Assembly: GCA_021769555.1 (NCBI GenBank)
Contig: JAETSR010000011.1
Coordinates: 16,538 to 80,537, forward strand
Reading direction: 5' to 3'
From: Clostridiaceae bacterium
Lineage (GTDB): Bacteria > Bacillota > Clostridia > Oscillospirales > Acutalibacteraceae
DNA: 64,000 bases
Part shown: positions 25,854 through 34,797 of the stretch, one piece after another
Layout: the number at the start of each line of letters is the position of its first letter
How positions within the stretch are numbered: position 1 is the stretch's first letter
Made by a program: the position numbers and the translations under genes
The notes under the pieces: generated by a model
What the model was told of the DNA's origin: nothing
Databases searched by the model: none
The model's input: only the letters and a program-made list of their open reading frames with translations

Positions 25854-27071
25854 ATGGAATTTATAGAGGGCGGCGTAACTGCCGCCAAAGGATTTTCAGC
25901 GAGCGGAATCCACTGCGGTATCCGCAAAAATAAGACTAAGCCAGACCTTGCCCTTATACTCAGCGACCGCATGTGCGCCGCCGCCGGGGTATATACCCGC
26001 AATCTGGTAAAGGGCGCGCCAATCACCGTCACCCAGAAGAATATAGCCGACGGCAGGGCCCAGGCTGTTATCTGCAACTCAGGTATTGCAAACACCTGCG
26101 CTCCGGACGGCATTGAGAAGGCCGAGGCCATGTGCCGTGTGGCGGCGTCGGAGCTGGGCTTAAAGCCTGAGGACATTGTAGTCGCGTCTACAGGGGTTAT
26201 CGGCCCGTCCCTTCCTATTGAGCCAATAGCCCAGGGTATGGCCGGGCTGAAAGCCTCGTTGAAGGAGGACGGCTCCCCGGCCGCGGCAACAGCCATAATG
26301 ACTACCGATACCGTGCCGAAGGAAGCTGCCGTTACATTTACAGTGGGGGGCAAGACCGCTCATATCGGCGGCATATCAAAGGGCAGCGGCATGATACACC
26401 CGAATATGGCCACAATGCTCTGCTTCGTGACTACCGACTGCGCTATCTCTCCCGCTCTACTTCAAAAGGCGGTCAAGACTGCTGCCGACGCTACCTTTAA
26501 CATGATTGATGTGGACGGAGACACATCTACAAACGACACCTTCGTTGTGCTTGCAAACGGCGCTGCCGGGAACGCAGAAATAGCCTCTGAGGGAGTGGAT
26601 TTTGATGCGTTCACAGCCGCCCTGGAAGCCGTTGGCCGCAGGCTTGCCATGATGATGGCGAAGGACGGCGAGGGGGCTTCCCGGCTCATAGTCTACCGTG
26701 TAGACGGCGCTCCCGACCTGGAAACTGCCCGAACTGTCGCCCGCTCGGTGAGCAGCTCAACCCTTGTGAAGGCCGCTTTCTTCGGCGCTGACGCCAATGC
26801 GGGAGGCCGGGCTATGTGCGCTATAGGCTACTCGGGGGCACAGGTGGATGTGGAGAAAATAGACATCGCCTTTAAGTCTGCAAAGGGAAAAGTAGAGGTA
26901 GTTAAGTCAGGCATGGGCATAGAGTTTTCTGAGGAGCTGGCTTTGGAGATATTGAAGGAGACTGAAATTGAAACTCTCATAGACCTGCACATGGGTGATA
27001 TATCCGCCGAGGCATACGGATGTGACCTGACCTACGACTATGTAAAAATAAACGCCGACTACCGCACGTAA
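25854..27071 (+). CDS. argJ: Bifunctional ornithine acetyltransferase / N-acetylglutamate synthase
   Basis: 405 residues. ArgJ transfers the acetyl group from N-acetylornithine to glutamate, recycling acetyl in the cyclic pathway. The autocleavage site is intact: KGSGMIHPNMATML, cut between Ala and Thr to give alpha and beta chains (about residue 187). Both halves are complete. In-frame GTG at 25851 and ATG at 25854 are both suitably spaced from GGAG (25841-25844). The presence of argJ together with argB, argC, argD and argF means the operon encodes the acetyl cycle. No separate argA or argE is seen here. Confidence 0.97.
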   Translation: MEFIEGGVTAAKGFSASGIHCGIRKNKTKPDLALILSDRMCAAAGVYTRNLVKGAPITVTQKNIADGRAQAVICNSGIANTCAPDGIEKAEAMCRVAASELGLKPEDIVVASTGVIGPSLPIEPIAQGMAGLKASLKEDGSPAAATAIMTTDTVPKEAAVTFTVGGKTAHIGGISKGSGMIHPNMATMLCFVTTDCAISPALLQKAVKTAADATFNMIDVDGDTSTNDTFVVLANGAAGNAEIASEGVDFDAFTAALEAVGRRLAMMMAKDGEGASRLIVYRVDGAPDLETARTVARSVSSSTLVKAAFFGADANAGGRAMCAIGYSGAQVDVEKIDIAFKSAKGKVEVVKSGMGIEFSEELALEILKETEIETLIDLHMGDISAEAYGCDLTYDYVKINADYRT

Positions 27072-27080
27072 GGAGGGCAT

Positions 27081-27419
27081 ATGGGCGAGAAGCTGGGCAT
27101 AAAGAGCCGGTGGGACATCGTCCCGGCGGTGCTCTCGGTGCTGATGTATATCAACTTTATCGTGTTTATAGTGCTGCTGTTTACGGCGACAGGTGTGCTT
27201 TTCCTATACGCCGCCCCGTCGCTGCTGACGGCGGGTATGCTTATCGCGGCCATAATCGCCCATCTTGTCACCCGGAGCAAGACCTGCAAGCTCTGGCGCA
27301 GGCTGCTGCTGGGGGCCATTTTCGTGAACTTCCTGATTATAGCGATTTATATACTCCTTATCGTCGTGTCAGTGGCAGCGTGGATGGACGTGGTAAAACA
27401 AATCAAAGCAAACGGGTGA
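27081..27419 (+). CDS. Small three-helix membrane protein of unknown function
   Basis: 112 residues. Three hydrophobic helices (about 14-36, 39-62 and 76-102) are separated by a basic loop (VTRSKTCKLWRR). GGAGG lies 5 nt before the ATG. It sits tightly between argJ and argB (9 and 6 bp gaps) and so is translated with the arginine genes. I do not recognise the family. A role in arginine/ornithine transport is conceivable but it is small for a carrier. It may be a lineage-specific insertion. Confidence 0.78.
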   Translation: MGEKLGIKSRWDIVPAVLSVLMYINFIVFIVLLFTATGVLFLYAAPSLLTAGMLIAAIIAHLVTRSKTCKLWRRLLLGAIFVNFLIIAIYILLIVVSVAAWMDVVKQIKANG

Positions 27420-27425
27420 GTTTAA

Positions 27426-28277
27426 ATGCAGGTATCCAACAGCGAGAGGGCTAACATCCTGGTTCAGGCCCTTCCGTATATCAAAAAGTACGCCGGGGCA
27501 ACGGTTGTTGTGAAGTACGGCGGCAACGCCATGCTGGACGACGAGCTTAAGTCGGCAGTTATGAGCGATATAGTGCTCATGCAGCTTGTGGGCATAAATG
27601 TTGTGCTTGTCCACGGCGGCGGGCCGGAGATAAACGCTATGCTGAAAAAAGTCGGCAAGGAGAGCAGGTTTGTCGGCGGTTTGCGCTACACGGATGAGGA
27701 GACCATCGGAATCGTACAGCAGGTGCTGGCAGGGAAGGTCAATAAAGACCTGGTGCAGCTCCTTGAGGACGCGGGAGGCAAGGCCATAGGCCTTTGCGGT
27801 CTGGACGGCTCGCTTCTTAAAGCAGACCAGCTGGAGGAGGATTTGGGTTTTGTGGGGGAAATTCGAGAGGTCAATGTGGACATCCTTCGCAACGCCGCAC
27901 AAAACGGCTATATACCCATCGTCTCCACCGTGGCCGCGGGCTATCACGGCGAGGTCTACAATATCAACGCGGACATTGCCGCCGCCCGCATTGCCGCTGA
28001 GCTTGGGGCCATGAAGCTGATACTCATGACTGACGTGCGCGGCCTGCTTCGTGACAGAGAAGATGAGAGCACAATAATCCCGGTGGTAAACGTCAGCGAT
28101 GTGCGCCGTCTGAAAAAGGAGGGCGTGATAAGCGGCGGAATGATACCAAAGATAGACTGCTGTGTGGACGCTGTCCGGAGGGGTGTGGGCAGGGCGCATA
28201 TTATCGACGGACGCATAGCCCACTCCATACTGGTGGAGCTTTTCACCGACGAGGGCATAGGCACCATGTTCTATTAA
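27426..28277 (+). CDS. argB: Acetylglutamate kinase
   Basis: 283 residues. It phosphorylates N-acetylglutamate, the usual control point of arginine synthesis. Amino-acid-kinase fold motifs: VVVKYGGNAM (ATP/phosphate loop), VLVHGGGPEINAML, GLCGLDGSL, NINADIAAARIA and the terminal GGMIPKID. The N-terminal extension NSERANILVQALPYIKKYAG suits the hexameric, arginine-inhibited type. The ribosome binding site (GGTGAG) is weak, and the gap to the preceding small membrane gene is 6 bp. Confidence 0.97.
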   Translation: MQVSNSERANILVQALPYIKKYAGATVVVKYGGNAMLDDELKSAVMSDIVLMQLVGINVVLVHGGGPEINAMLKKVGKESRFVGGLRYTDEETIGIVQQVLAGKVNKDLVQLLEDAGGKAIGLCGLDGSLLKADQLEEDLGFVGEIREVNVDILRNAAQNGYIPIVSTVAAGYHGEVYNINADIAAARIAAELGAMKLILMTDVRGLLRDREDESTIIPVVNVSDVRRLKKEGVISGGMIPKIDCCVDAVRRGVGRAHIIDGRIAHSILVELFTDEGIGTMFY

Positions 28278-28289
28278 AGGAGACATCTT

Positions 28290-29462
28290 ATGACTTTTCA
28301 GCAAATCAAGGAGCAGGAACAGAGATATATCATCCATACCTACGGCAGAGTAGACGCCGCCCTGGTAAAGGGGAAAAACGCTACCGCCTGGGATATAGAA
28401 GGCAGAGAGTACATTGACTTTACATCCGGCATTGGGGTGAACAGCCTTGGCTACAGCGACCCAGGCTGGACAGCGGCAGTGTCGAAGCAGGCCGGGGAGA
28501 TACAGCACCTGTGCAACTACTACTACTCGCCTCAGAACACAGCGCTGGCAGAGGAGCTCTGCAAGGCGGCAGGCATGGCTCAGGCGTTTTTCTGCAATTC
28601 GGGGGCAGAGGCAAACGAGTGCGCTATAAAGACAGCGCGCAAATATGGCGAGAAGCGGGGAGCCTATAAAATAGTCACGCTGGAAAACTCCTTCCACGGC
28701 CGCACCCTTACCACTCTTGCCGCGACCGGACAGGAGGGCTTTCATAAAGACTTTCTCCCGCTGACCGACGGGTTTCTGTATGCACAGTCCGGGGATATCA
28801 AAGCTTTAGACACTATGCTGGACGGCACGGTATGCGCTGTTATGATAGAAACTGTGCAGGGCGAGGGAGGGGTCGTTCCCATTGACCCGGACTATCTCGG
28901 CAGCCTGAGCAGGCTCTGCGCTGAGCGCGACGTGCTGCTTATCATTGACGAGGTACAGACCGGCGTGGGCCGCACAGGGCATTTCTACAGCTTCCAGGGC
29001 TATGGAGTCCAGCCTGATGTTGTCACAAGCGCGAAGGGCTTGGCCGGCGGCCTGCCAATAGGGGTCTGCCTTGTGGGGGAGAAGCTTCGGGACATTCTGA
29101 AGCCCGGGCAGCAGGGCTCGACCTTCGGCGGCAATCCGGTGGTCTGCGCCGGGGCAAGAGAGGTCGTCCGAAGGGTGAGCGAGCCGGCGTTTTTGCAGTC
29201 TGTCCGCGAAAAGGGCCGCGCGATGACCGAGAGGCTGGAATCGCTGCCTCAGGTGGAGTTTGTGCGTGGAAAGGGCCTGATGCTGGGCATTAAGCTGAAA
29301 TCCGGTGATGCGCACGATGTGCTGGTAAAATGCGCGCAGCGGGGTCTTTTGGTGCTCACAGCCAAGGAATTGGTACGTTTCCTGCCCCCGCTGACAATCA
29401 CCACGGAAGAAATCGATAAGGGACTTATGATATTTGCACAGGTTTTACAGGAGGGAAACTAA
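28290..29462 (+). CDS. argD: Acetylornithine aminotransferase
   Basis: 390 residues, class III PLP-dependent aminotransferase. It converts N-acetylglutamate semialdehyde to N-acetylornithine with glutamate as donor. Visible: DFTSGIGVNSLGYSD, the PLP region NSGAEANECAIKTARK, the SFHGRT motif, IIDEVQTGVGRTG and the Schiff-base Lys in TSAKGLAGGLPIG. AAGGAGA is 7 nt before the ATG. Confidence 0.97.
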   Translation: MTFQQIKEQEQRYIIHTYGRVDAALVKGKNATAWDIEGREYIDFTSGIGVNSLGYSDPGWTAAVSKQAGEIQHLCNYYYSPQNTALAEELCKAAGMAQAFFCNSGAEANECAIKTARKYGEKRGAYKIVTLENSFHGRTLTTLAATGQEGFHKDFLPLTDGFLYAQSGDIKALDTMLDGTVCAVMIETVQGEGGVVPIDPDYLGSLSRLCAERDVLLIIDEVQTGVGRTGHFYSFQGYGVQPDVVTSAKGLAGGLPIGVCLVGEKLRDILKPGQQGSTFGGNPVVCAGAREVVRRVSEPAFLQSVREKGRAMTERLESLPQVEFVRGKGLMLGIKLKSGDAHDVLVKCAQRGLLVLTAKELVRFLPPLTITTEEIDKGLMIFAQVLQEGN

Positions 29463-29465
29463 AAA

Positions 29466-30371
29466 ATGAAGCATTTACTGAAGCTTTTGGATATGAGCGG
29501 CGAGGAGATAATCGAAGTTTTGAACCTTGCCGACCAGCTGAAATACGAGACGAAACACGGCATTGAACACCATCATCTCAAGGGAAAGTGCCTCGGGATG
29601 ATATTTGAAAAATCCTCTACCCGCACGAGAGTATCCTTTGAGGTGGGCATTAACCAGCTGGGCGGCTACGCTGTGGTGCTGGCCTCCGAGGGCTCACAGA
29701 TTGGCCGCGGCGAGCCGGTCCAGGACACGGCGAGAGTTCTGTCAAGATATGTTGACGGCATAATGATACGCACCTTTGAGCAGCAGGAAGTAGAGGACCT
29801 GGCAAAATACGGCAGCGTGCCGGTGATAAACGGCCTTACAGACTTCTGCCACCCCTGCCAGGTGCTTGCGGACCTTATGACTATAAGAGAGTTTAAGGGC
29901 TCTTTTGAAGGCCTGAAGATGTGCTTCATCGGCGACGGAAACAATATGATGAACTCGCTTATTGTAGGCGGGCTAAAAGTGGGCATGAGCGTCTCCGCCG
30001 CCTGTCCCGAGGGCTACCGTCCTCCTCAGGAGATACTGGACTTTGCAAAGGGCTATAGCTCCTTTGAGCTGACGGACGACCCCATGCAGGCGGTGAAAAA
30101 CGCGGATGTGGTCATCACCGACGTCTGGACGTCCATGGGCCAGGAGGATGAGCGTCAGAAACGCGAGGCGGCCTTCAAGGGCTATTGCATTGACAAAAAC
30201 CTCATGGCAATGGCCAAGCCCGACGCTATGGTCCAGCACTGCCTGCCCGCTCATAGGGGTGAGGAGATAACTGAGGAGGTTTTTGAGGCAAACGCCCAGT
30301 ATATCTTTGAGGAGGCCGAAAACCGCCTGCACGCTCAGAAGGCCGTTATGGTTAAAACAATGGCAAAGTAA
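29466..30371 (+). CDS. argF: Ornithine carbamoyltransferase
   Basis: 301 residues. It forms citrulline from ornithine and carbamoyl phosphate. Carbamoyl-phosphate loop SSTRTRVSFE (about 47-56), the FEQQEVEDLA and DFCHPCQVLADL motifs, and the ornithine site HCLPAHRGEE. It starts directly after argD, with AGGAGGG upstream. Last gene of the operon. The stop codon is only 4 bp from the end of the convergent permease gene, and I see no hairpin between them. carA/carB are not present in the window. Confidence 0.97.
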   Translation: MKHLLKLLDMSGEEIIEVLNLADQLKYETKHGIEHHHLKGKCLGMIFEKSSTRTRVSFEVGINQLGGYAVVLASEGSQIGRGEPVQDTARVLSRYVDGIMIRTFEQQEVEDLAKYGSVPVINGLTDFCHPCQVLADLMTIREFKGSFEGLKMCFIGDGNNMMNSLIVGGLKVGMSVSAACPEGYRPPQEILDFAKGYSSFELTDDPMQAVKNADVVITDVWTSMGQEDERQKREAAFKGYCIDKNLMAMAKPDAMVQHCLPAHRGEEITEEVFEANAQYIFEEAENRLHAQKAVMVKTMAK

Positions 30372-30375
30372 AAAG

Positions 30376-31458
30376 CTATTTATCCCTATCGTCTTCAGGG
30401 ATGAGAGGCGGGAGCATTTCCGCACGGTGGAGCAGTGAATACAGCATAAAGAATCCGGCAGTATATATCAGCACCCACAGGCTTCCGGCTGTCAGCGAGA
30501 AGTATACCGCAGCCAGCATGGTCAGTGGGTGCAGCTTTGCGGTTGAGGCCACCAGCTTTGGCTCCACCACCTGACGCACACAGCCCATTATCATCCAGCC
30601 TATGAGCACCCCGGCGGCTCTGCCATAGGAGCCGGTCAGAGCCTGCCAGACAGCCACAGGCCCCAGGACTATCCCGGGCCCGAGCACAGGCAGCACGTCC
30701 GCGAAGCAGGTGATTACAGCCGTTATCAGCGGGTAGGGCACATTCAGAATAGATAGTATGACGAAAGCCTCACAAAAGCCGATAAAATATATGAATACAT
30801 AAGAGAGCAGGTACTTTTTTCCGGTGCCGCCGGTTTCTTTTGCCGCAAGCCTGAACTGCTCAACGGCCTTTTTGCTTACAAACCTCATGAACCATGCGCG
30901 AATTGTATCAAAATCCCTTGCAATAAAAAATGCTGAGAAGCCTGTTACCAGGGCCATAGTCAGAAGCAGCGGCAGCGACGCCAGCACAGACAGGATACCA
31001 TTCAGCGCGGACATAGCTATATCAGCGCTGTTTTTCAGAAACTCCATCAGCTGTTCCCTGTTGCGCTCGAGGAACTGGCCGTCTATCTGCCGCACTGTTT
31101 CTCCCAGCCAGTGAAAAAATCTTTTGACCGGCGGGGAAAACTCCGGAAACCCGTCATTTGCAGCCTTAATAAGGAAACCCGCCAGCTCCCGCACGCCAAG
31201 TACCGCTATAAATACCAATACAGCCAGAAGCAGTATCAGCGCCGCGGCTGTGACCAGTCCGGAGGCGGCAGTGCGGCTGAGGCGCAGCTTTTCCTCCGCC
31301 CACCGTATGACCGGCTGAAGAACTGCCGCTATAAAAAGCCCCAGAAGAAAAGGCAGGGAGTAGAGAAATGCCGCCTTCCAGAGCAGGAAAGCCAAACTGT
31401 ATGCAGCAAAAAATATCCCCAAGGGGGCAAGCCTTTTGAGCTCCTGAATATGAAACAT
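30376..31458 (-). CDS. AI-2E/YtvI-family membrane protein
   Basis: 360 residues with seven to eight membrane helices and the large extracytoplasmic region between helices 3 and 4 (about 100-150) characteristic of the AI-2E/PerM superfamily. The C-terminal half shows FADVLPVLGPGIVLGPVAVW and PKLVASTAKLHPL, as in sporulation protein YtvI. GGAGG 5 nt upstream supports ATG 31458. A further in-frame ATG at 31548 would add 30 residues but lacks a ribosome binding site and overlaps a terminator hairpin. The role is either a spore-forming-line sporulation permease or a general small-molecule/Na+ antiporter; undecided. Confidence 0.88.
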   Translation of the reverse strand: MFHIQELKRLAPLGIFFAAYSLAFLLWKAAFLYSLPFLLGLFIAAVLQPVIRWAEEKLRLSRTAASGLVTAAALILLLAVLVFIAVLGVRELAGFLIKAANDGFPEFSPPVKRFFHWLGETVRQIDGQFLERNREQLMEFLKNSADIAMSALNGILSVLASLPLLLTMALVTGFSAFFIARDFDTIRAWFMRFVSKKAVEQFRLAAKETGGTGKKYLLSYVFIYFIGFCEAFVILSILNVPYPLITAVITCFADVLPVLGPGIVLGPVAVWQALTGSYGRAAGVLIGWMIMGCVRQVVEPKLVASTAKLHPLTMLAAVYFSLTAGSLWVLIYTAGFFMLYSLLHRAEMLPPLIPEDDRDK

Positions 31459-31519
31459 CTGCGCCTCCAAAACCTGTTCTATTTGGTAATATGGAGGTAT
31501 TTGCGCGAAATATGCGGCT

Positions 31520-31562
31520 AAAAAAAGAGATAATCCCGACAGACCCACAGGCCCGCCGGGAT
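31520..31562 (-). terminator. Terminator of the HTH regulator gene
   Basis: On the minus strand ATCCCG (31562-31557) pairs with CGGGAT (31538-31533), with further G/C pairing inside. A run of seven T follows 6 nt later (31526-31520). Confidence 0.5.
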
Positions 31563-31591
31563 ATGGAAATTTTCTTTTACTGAGCGTATTG

Positions 31592-31846
31592 CTACAGTTT
31601 TTCCTCTCCGGTAAGAAGCCACATTACAGAGACGTTCAGTATCCGGGAAAGCGCCAGCAGTTCCGTGTCGGTGACATACCGAATCTGCCCCTCCAGCTTT
31701 GACAGGCCCGAGGCGTTTAAATCCACGCCGCGCACCTGCAGCTGGGCCAGCAGCTCCTTTTGCTTCATCCCCTGGCTCCTGCGGGCAGCCTCCACCCGCG
31801 CGCCAATCAAATTCTTAGTACCCAACGGTTGCCCTCGCAGCCTCAT
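31592..31846 (-). CDS. Small helix-turn-helix transcriptional regulator
   Basis: 84 residues. A single Cro/CI-type HTH covers about residues 13-72: GARVEAARRSQGMKQKELLAQLQ, then SGLSKLEGQIRYVTDTELLALSRILNVS, ending WLLTGEE. No effector domain. GGGGAG is 10 nt before the ATG. Divergently placed from pncB with a 217-bp AT-rich intergenic region, so it could regulate itself or pncB, but I found no convincing operator. It resembles stand-alone XRE regulators common in Clostridia. Confidence 0.88.
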   Translation of the reverse strand: MRLRGQPLGTKNLIGARVEAARRSQGMKQKELLAQLQVRGVDLNASGLSKLEGQIRYVTDTELLALSRILNVSVMWLLTGEEKL

Positions 31847-32018
31847 TGATATTCACTCCCCTGAACGCGTTAGTTTTAACTTCAAGTTCTATATAATATA
31901 TTTTCTTTCATTTCATATTATAATAGCGCATTTGTAAAAAATCAACCCCTTTCAAGAAATAAATTTGTTAATATGCTAAAATGGAAAAATAAGGCTGTAC
32001 TTTTTTCAAAATCTCTGC

Positions 32019-32024
32019 TATAAT
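32019..32024 (+). promoter_or_regulatory. -10 box of the pncB promoter
   Basis: TATAAT at 32019-32024, 40 bp before the start codon. The region 17-18 bp upstream has no good -35, but it is strongly AT-rich with T tracts. Confidence 0.5.
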
Positions 32025-32063
32025 GAACCAAAAAAAGATGAGGAATCAGAGAGGGCGGTTCGA

Positions 32064-33518
32064 TTGAGCAAGAATTTTTCCCAGCGTGAGCTGACTATGC
32101 TTACGGATTTTTACGAAATCACCATGGCAAACGGCTATTTCCTTGAGGGGTTCAGAGATACAATTTGCTATTTTGATATGTTCTTCCGCAAGCTCCCGGA
32201 TAACGGCGGCTTTGCTGTTATGGCCGGCGTTGAGCAGCTGGTGGATTACCTGAAGGGGCTGCACTTTTCGCCTGAGGACATCGCCTATCTTTCAGGGCGC
32301 AATATGTTCAGCGAAGAGTTTCTGGACTATCTGAGGAATTTCAAATTTTCATGCGACGTGTGGGCTATCCCGGAGGGTACGCCGATTTTCCCCGGCGAGC
32401 CTATTGTCACTGTTCGCGGCCCGGTCATACAGGCCCAGTTTATCGAGACAATGGTTTTGCTCTGCATAAACCACCAGAGCCTCATTGCCACCAAAGCCAA
32501 CCGCATAGTCCGGGCGGCCCAGGGCAGGGCCGTGATGGAGTTCGGTTCCCGGCGGGCACAGGGCTTTGACGGAGCTGTGCACGGTGCCAGGGCAGCTTAT
32601 ATCGGCGGCTGTGCGGGCACGGCCTGCACCATCAGCGACCAGCTTTTCGGAGTTCCCGCCCTTGGCACCATGGCCCACAGCTGGGTGCAGCTGTTTGATA
32701 CGGAGTATGAGGCCTTCAAGGCTTACGCCAAGGCCTATCCAAATAACTGTGTGCTGCTGGTTGACACCTATAATGTGCTCAAGTCCGGCGTGCCCAACGC
32801 GATTAAAGTTTTCAATGAGGTGCTCGTGCCAAACGGCTACCGCCCGGCGGGCATACGCATAGACAGCGGCGACATCACCTATCTCTCCCGCAAGGCCCGC
32901 AAGCTCTTGGACGACGCCGGGTTTGAGGACTGCCAGATATGCGCCTCAAACTCCCTGGACGAGTATATCATCCGCGACATGCTCATTCAGGGCGCAAAAG
33001 TGGACTCCTTCGGCGTGGGCGAGAGACTGATTACGTCTTCATCAGAGCCGGTGTTCGGCGGTGTGTACAAGCTGGTGGGTGTTGAGAACCCCGACGGCAC
33101 TGTCAAGCCCAAGATTAAGATAAGCGAAAACGTGGTGAAAATAACGACCCCCTGCTTCAAGAACGTGTGGCGGCTCTTTGACAAGGAGACGGATAAGGCC
33201 ATCGCGGACGTTGTGACTATGCACGATGAAGTTATAGACGAGGAGAAGCCCTATGTGCTCTTCGACCCAAACCACACCTGGAAGCGCAAGACAGTGGAAA
33301 ACTTCCATGCAGTGCCGCTGCTGACCCAGATATTCAAGGACGGAGAGTGCGTCTATACGCCCAGGGCGCTTAATGCAATAAAGGCCTATTGCGCGGCCCA
33401 GGTTGATACCCTCTGGGAAGAGGTCACCCGCTTTGAGAACCCGCACAGCTATTATGTAGACCTGTCCCAGAAGCTTTGGGATGAGAAAAACCGTATGCTC
33501 TCCGAAAAAAACTATTGA
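32064..33518 (+). CDS. pncB: Nicotinate phosphoribosyltransferase
   Basis: 484 residues, the long Gram-positive type. It converts nicotinate and PRPP to nicotinate mononucleotide in the Preiss-Handler NAD salvage route. MLTDFYEITMANGYF near the start, RRAQGF (phosphate contacts), the conserved His in GTMAHSWVQ, VDTYNVLKSGVPNAI and RIDSGDITYLS are visible. The start is TTG 32064, with GAGGG about 10 nt upstream. The rnpB promoter begins over its stop codon. Confidence 0.96.
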   Translation: MSKNFSQRELTMLTDFYEITMANGYFLEGFRDTICYFDMFFRKLPDNGGFAVMAGVEQLVDYLKGLHFSPEDIAYLSGRNMFSEEFLDYLRNFKFSCDVWAIPEGTPIFPGEPIVTVRGPVIQAQFIETMVLLCINHQSLIATKANRIVRAAQGRAVMEFGSRRAQGFDGAVHGARAAYIGGCAGTACTISDQLFGVPALGTMAHSWVQLFDTEYEAFKAYAKAYPNNCVLLVDTYNVLKSGVPNAIKVFNEVLVPNGYRPAGIRIDSGDITYLSRKARKLLDDAGFEDCQICASNSLDEYIIRDMLIQGAKVDSFGVGERLITSSSEPVFGGVYKLVGVENPDGTVKPKIKISENVVKITTPCFKNVWRLFDKETDKAIADVVTMHDEVIDEEKPYVLFDPNHTWKRKTVENFHAVPLLTQIFKDGECVYTPRALNAIKAYCAAQVDTLWEEVTRFENPHSYYVDLSQKLWDEKNRMLSEKNY

Positions 33519-33543
33519 CATAGGGAGCGGTTTACTCTAAAAT
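33515..33543 (+). promoter_or_regulatory. rnpB promoter
   Basis: TTGACA (33515-33520), 17 bp, TAAAAT (33538-33543). The -35 overlaps the pncB stop codon. The predicted start coincides with the first base of the RNase P RNA P1 stem (33550). Confidence 0.88.
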
Positions 33544-33549
33544 AGTACC

Positions 33550-33919
33550 GTGAGCAAGCCGGGCAGTTGCGGGCGCGAGGCGAAAGCGCGCGTCTGAGGA
33601 AAGTCCGAGCTTCATAGGGCAAGGATAACGGCTAACCGCCGCCGGGGGCGACCCCAGGGAAAGTGCAACAGAGATATACCGCCAATGACCCGCGTAAGCG
33701 GAGCTTTTGGTAAGGATGGAAAGGCGAGGTAAGAGCTCACCGGCGCGGGGGGAACCCCGCGGCCCTGTAAACCCTATCCGAAGCAACACCGTGGAGGAGC
33801 ATCCCTTTAGTGGGAGAGCGCGGCCCGTGCGCTCCGTGGAGGTGGCGTGAGCCTGCCGGCAACAGCAGGCCAAGATAGATGACTGCTCAAGACAGAACTC
33901 GGCTTACAGACTTGGTCAC
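33550..33919 (+). ncRNA. rnpB: RNase P RNA, bacterial type A
   Basis: About 370 nt. RNase P RNA is the catalytic subunit that matures tRNA 5' ends. Conserved elements in order: the 5' strand with GAGGAAAGTCCGAGC (33595-33609), AACAGAGATATACCGCC, AAGGATGGAAAGGCGAGGTAAGAGCTCACCG (33712-33742), AGATAGATGACTGCTC, and the 3' conserved block ACAGAACTCGGCTTACAGAC (33891-33910). P1 closes with GTGA/CAAG at 33550-33558 pairing with CTTG/TCAC at 33911-33919. Flanked by a consensus promoter and a terminator. The layout is A-type (ancestral), as in Clostridia outside the Bacillus B-type. Confidence 0.97.
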
Positions 33920-33922
33920 ATT

Positions 33923-33955
33923 AAAATGAGGAGCGCGCCATGCGCTCCTCATTTT
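33923..33955. terminator. Bidirectional terminator between rnpB and proC
   Basis: A 14-bp perfect stem (33923-33936 with 33942-33955; arm AAAATGAGGAGCGC) with a 5-nt loop. The AAAA/TTTT ends give U tracts in both directions for the convergent rnpB and proC. Confidence 0.9.
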
Positions 33956-33963
33956 GCGCTCTT

Positions 33964-34782
33964 TTACATGGACAGATTTTTTTCGTAAGCAGCTATGACG
34001 GCCTCCGTTACAGCGCTCCTAAACCCCAGGCTCTCCAGCTTTCTCACGCCCTGGATGGTGACCCCGCCCGGGGAGCACACCTCGTCCTTCAACTGTCCGG
34101 GATGTCTGCCGCTTTCCAGCACCAGCTTCGCCGAGCCAGCTGTCATCTGGGCCGCAAGCTCTACGGCCTGTGCTCTGGGCAGCCCGCAGGCCACGCCTCC
34201 ATCGGCCAGGGCCTCTATGAACATATCGACGAACGCCGGCCCGCAGCCTGCCAGCACGCCGGCTATATCCATCAGTTTTTCCTGCATGGGGGACAGCCTC
34301 CCGGAGGCCTCCAGCGCGTCTGTAAATACAGCCTCTTCATCTGCTTCTACTTCCGGACTGCAAAGATATAGGCTCATGCCCTCGCCAATGCCGGCGGGAG
34401 TGTTGGGCTTGAGCTGTATCACCGGGTACTTCGCGCCGGCCATGGCCTGTATCTTCTCAATATCAAGCCCGGCGGCGATGTTTACCAGAATGAAACGGTC
34501 CTTACGGGTGCGGAGGGTAGGGGAGAGGTCCTCCAACAGCCCGGCCATACCCTGGGGCTTAACTCCCAGAAAAATGTATTTTGCTTTTTTGGCAACAGCA
34601 TGATTGTCCGTCTCGGCGGCACACCCCAGCTCTGAGGCAAGCGCCGCCGCCTTAGCGTGCGTGCGGTTGGACAAAAGTACTTTCTCACCCGGCACTTTAC
34701 GGCGGACAGCTCTTGCCAGAGCGCCGCCCATATTGCCGGTGCCGATAAACCCGAACACCGGCCAATCCCTTTGACTTGACAT
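33964..34782 (-). CDS. proC: Pyrroline-5-carboxylate reductase
   Basis: 272 residues. Last step of proline synthesis (P5C to proline with NAD(P)H). The N-terminal Rossmann motif is FGFIGTGNMGGALARA, with VKPQGM and LKPNTPAGIGEG in the middle. The C-terminal signature GCGPAFVDMFIEALADGG continues into the conserved SPGGVTIQGVRKLE. It is the third gene of a proB-proA-proC operon on the minus strand (15 bp after proA), so the whole route from glutamate is present. Confidence 0.96.
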   Translation of the reverse strand: MSSQRDWPVFGFIGTGNMGGALARAVRRKVPGEKVLLSNRTHAKAAALASELGCAAETDNHAVAKKAKYIFLGVKPQGMAGLLEDLSPTLRTRKDRFILVNIAAGLDIEKIQAMAGAKYPVIQLKPNTPAGIGEGMSLYLCSPEVEADEEAVFTDALEASGRLSPMQEKLMDIAGVLAGCGPAFVDMFIEALADGGVACGLPRAQAVELAAQMTAGSAKLVLESGRHPGQLKDEVCSPGGVTIQGVRKLESLGFRSAVTEAVIAAYEKNLSM

Positions 34783-34797
34783 GATTTTTCTCCTTTC

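Noticed and set aside
27369-28745. A 458-codon open frame on the minus strand opposite argB and argD
   Set aside because: It is fully antisense to two unmistakable enzymes, has no ribosome binding site and no recognisable domain. GC-biased third positions open such shadow frames. The same applies to the antisense frames at 14655-15815, 51343-52599, 58679-59788 and 8393-9163.
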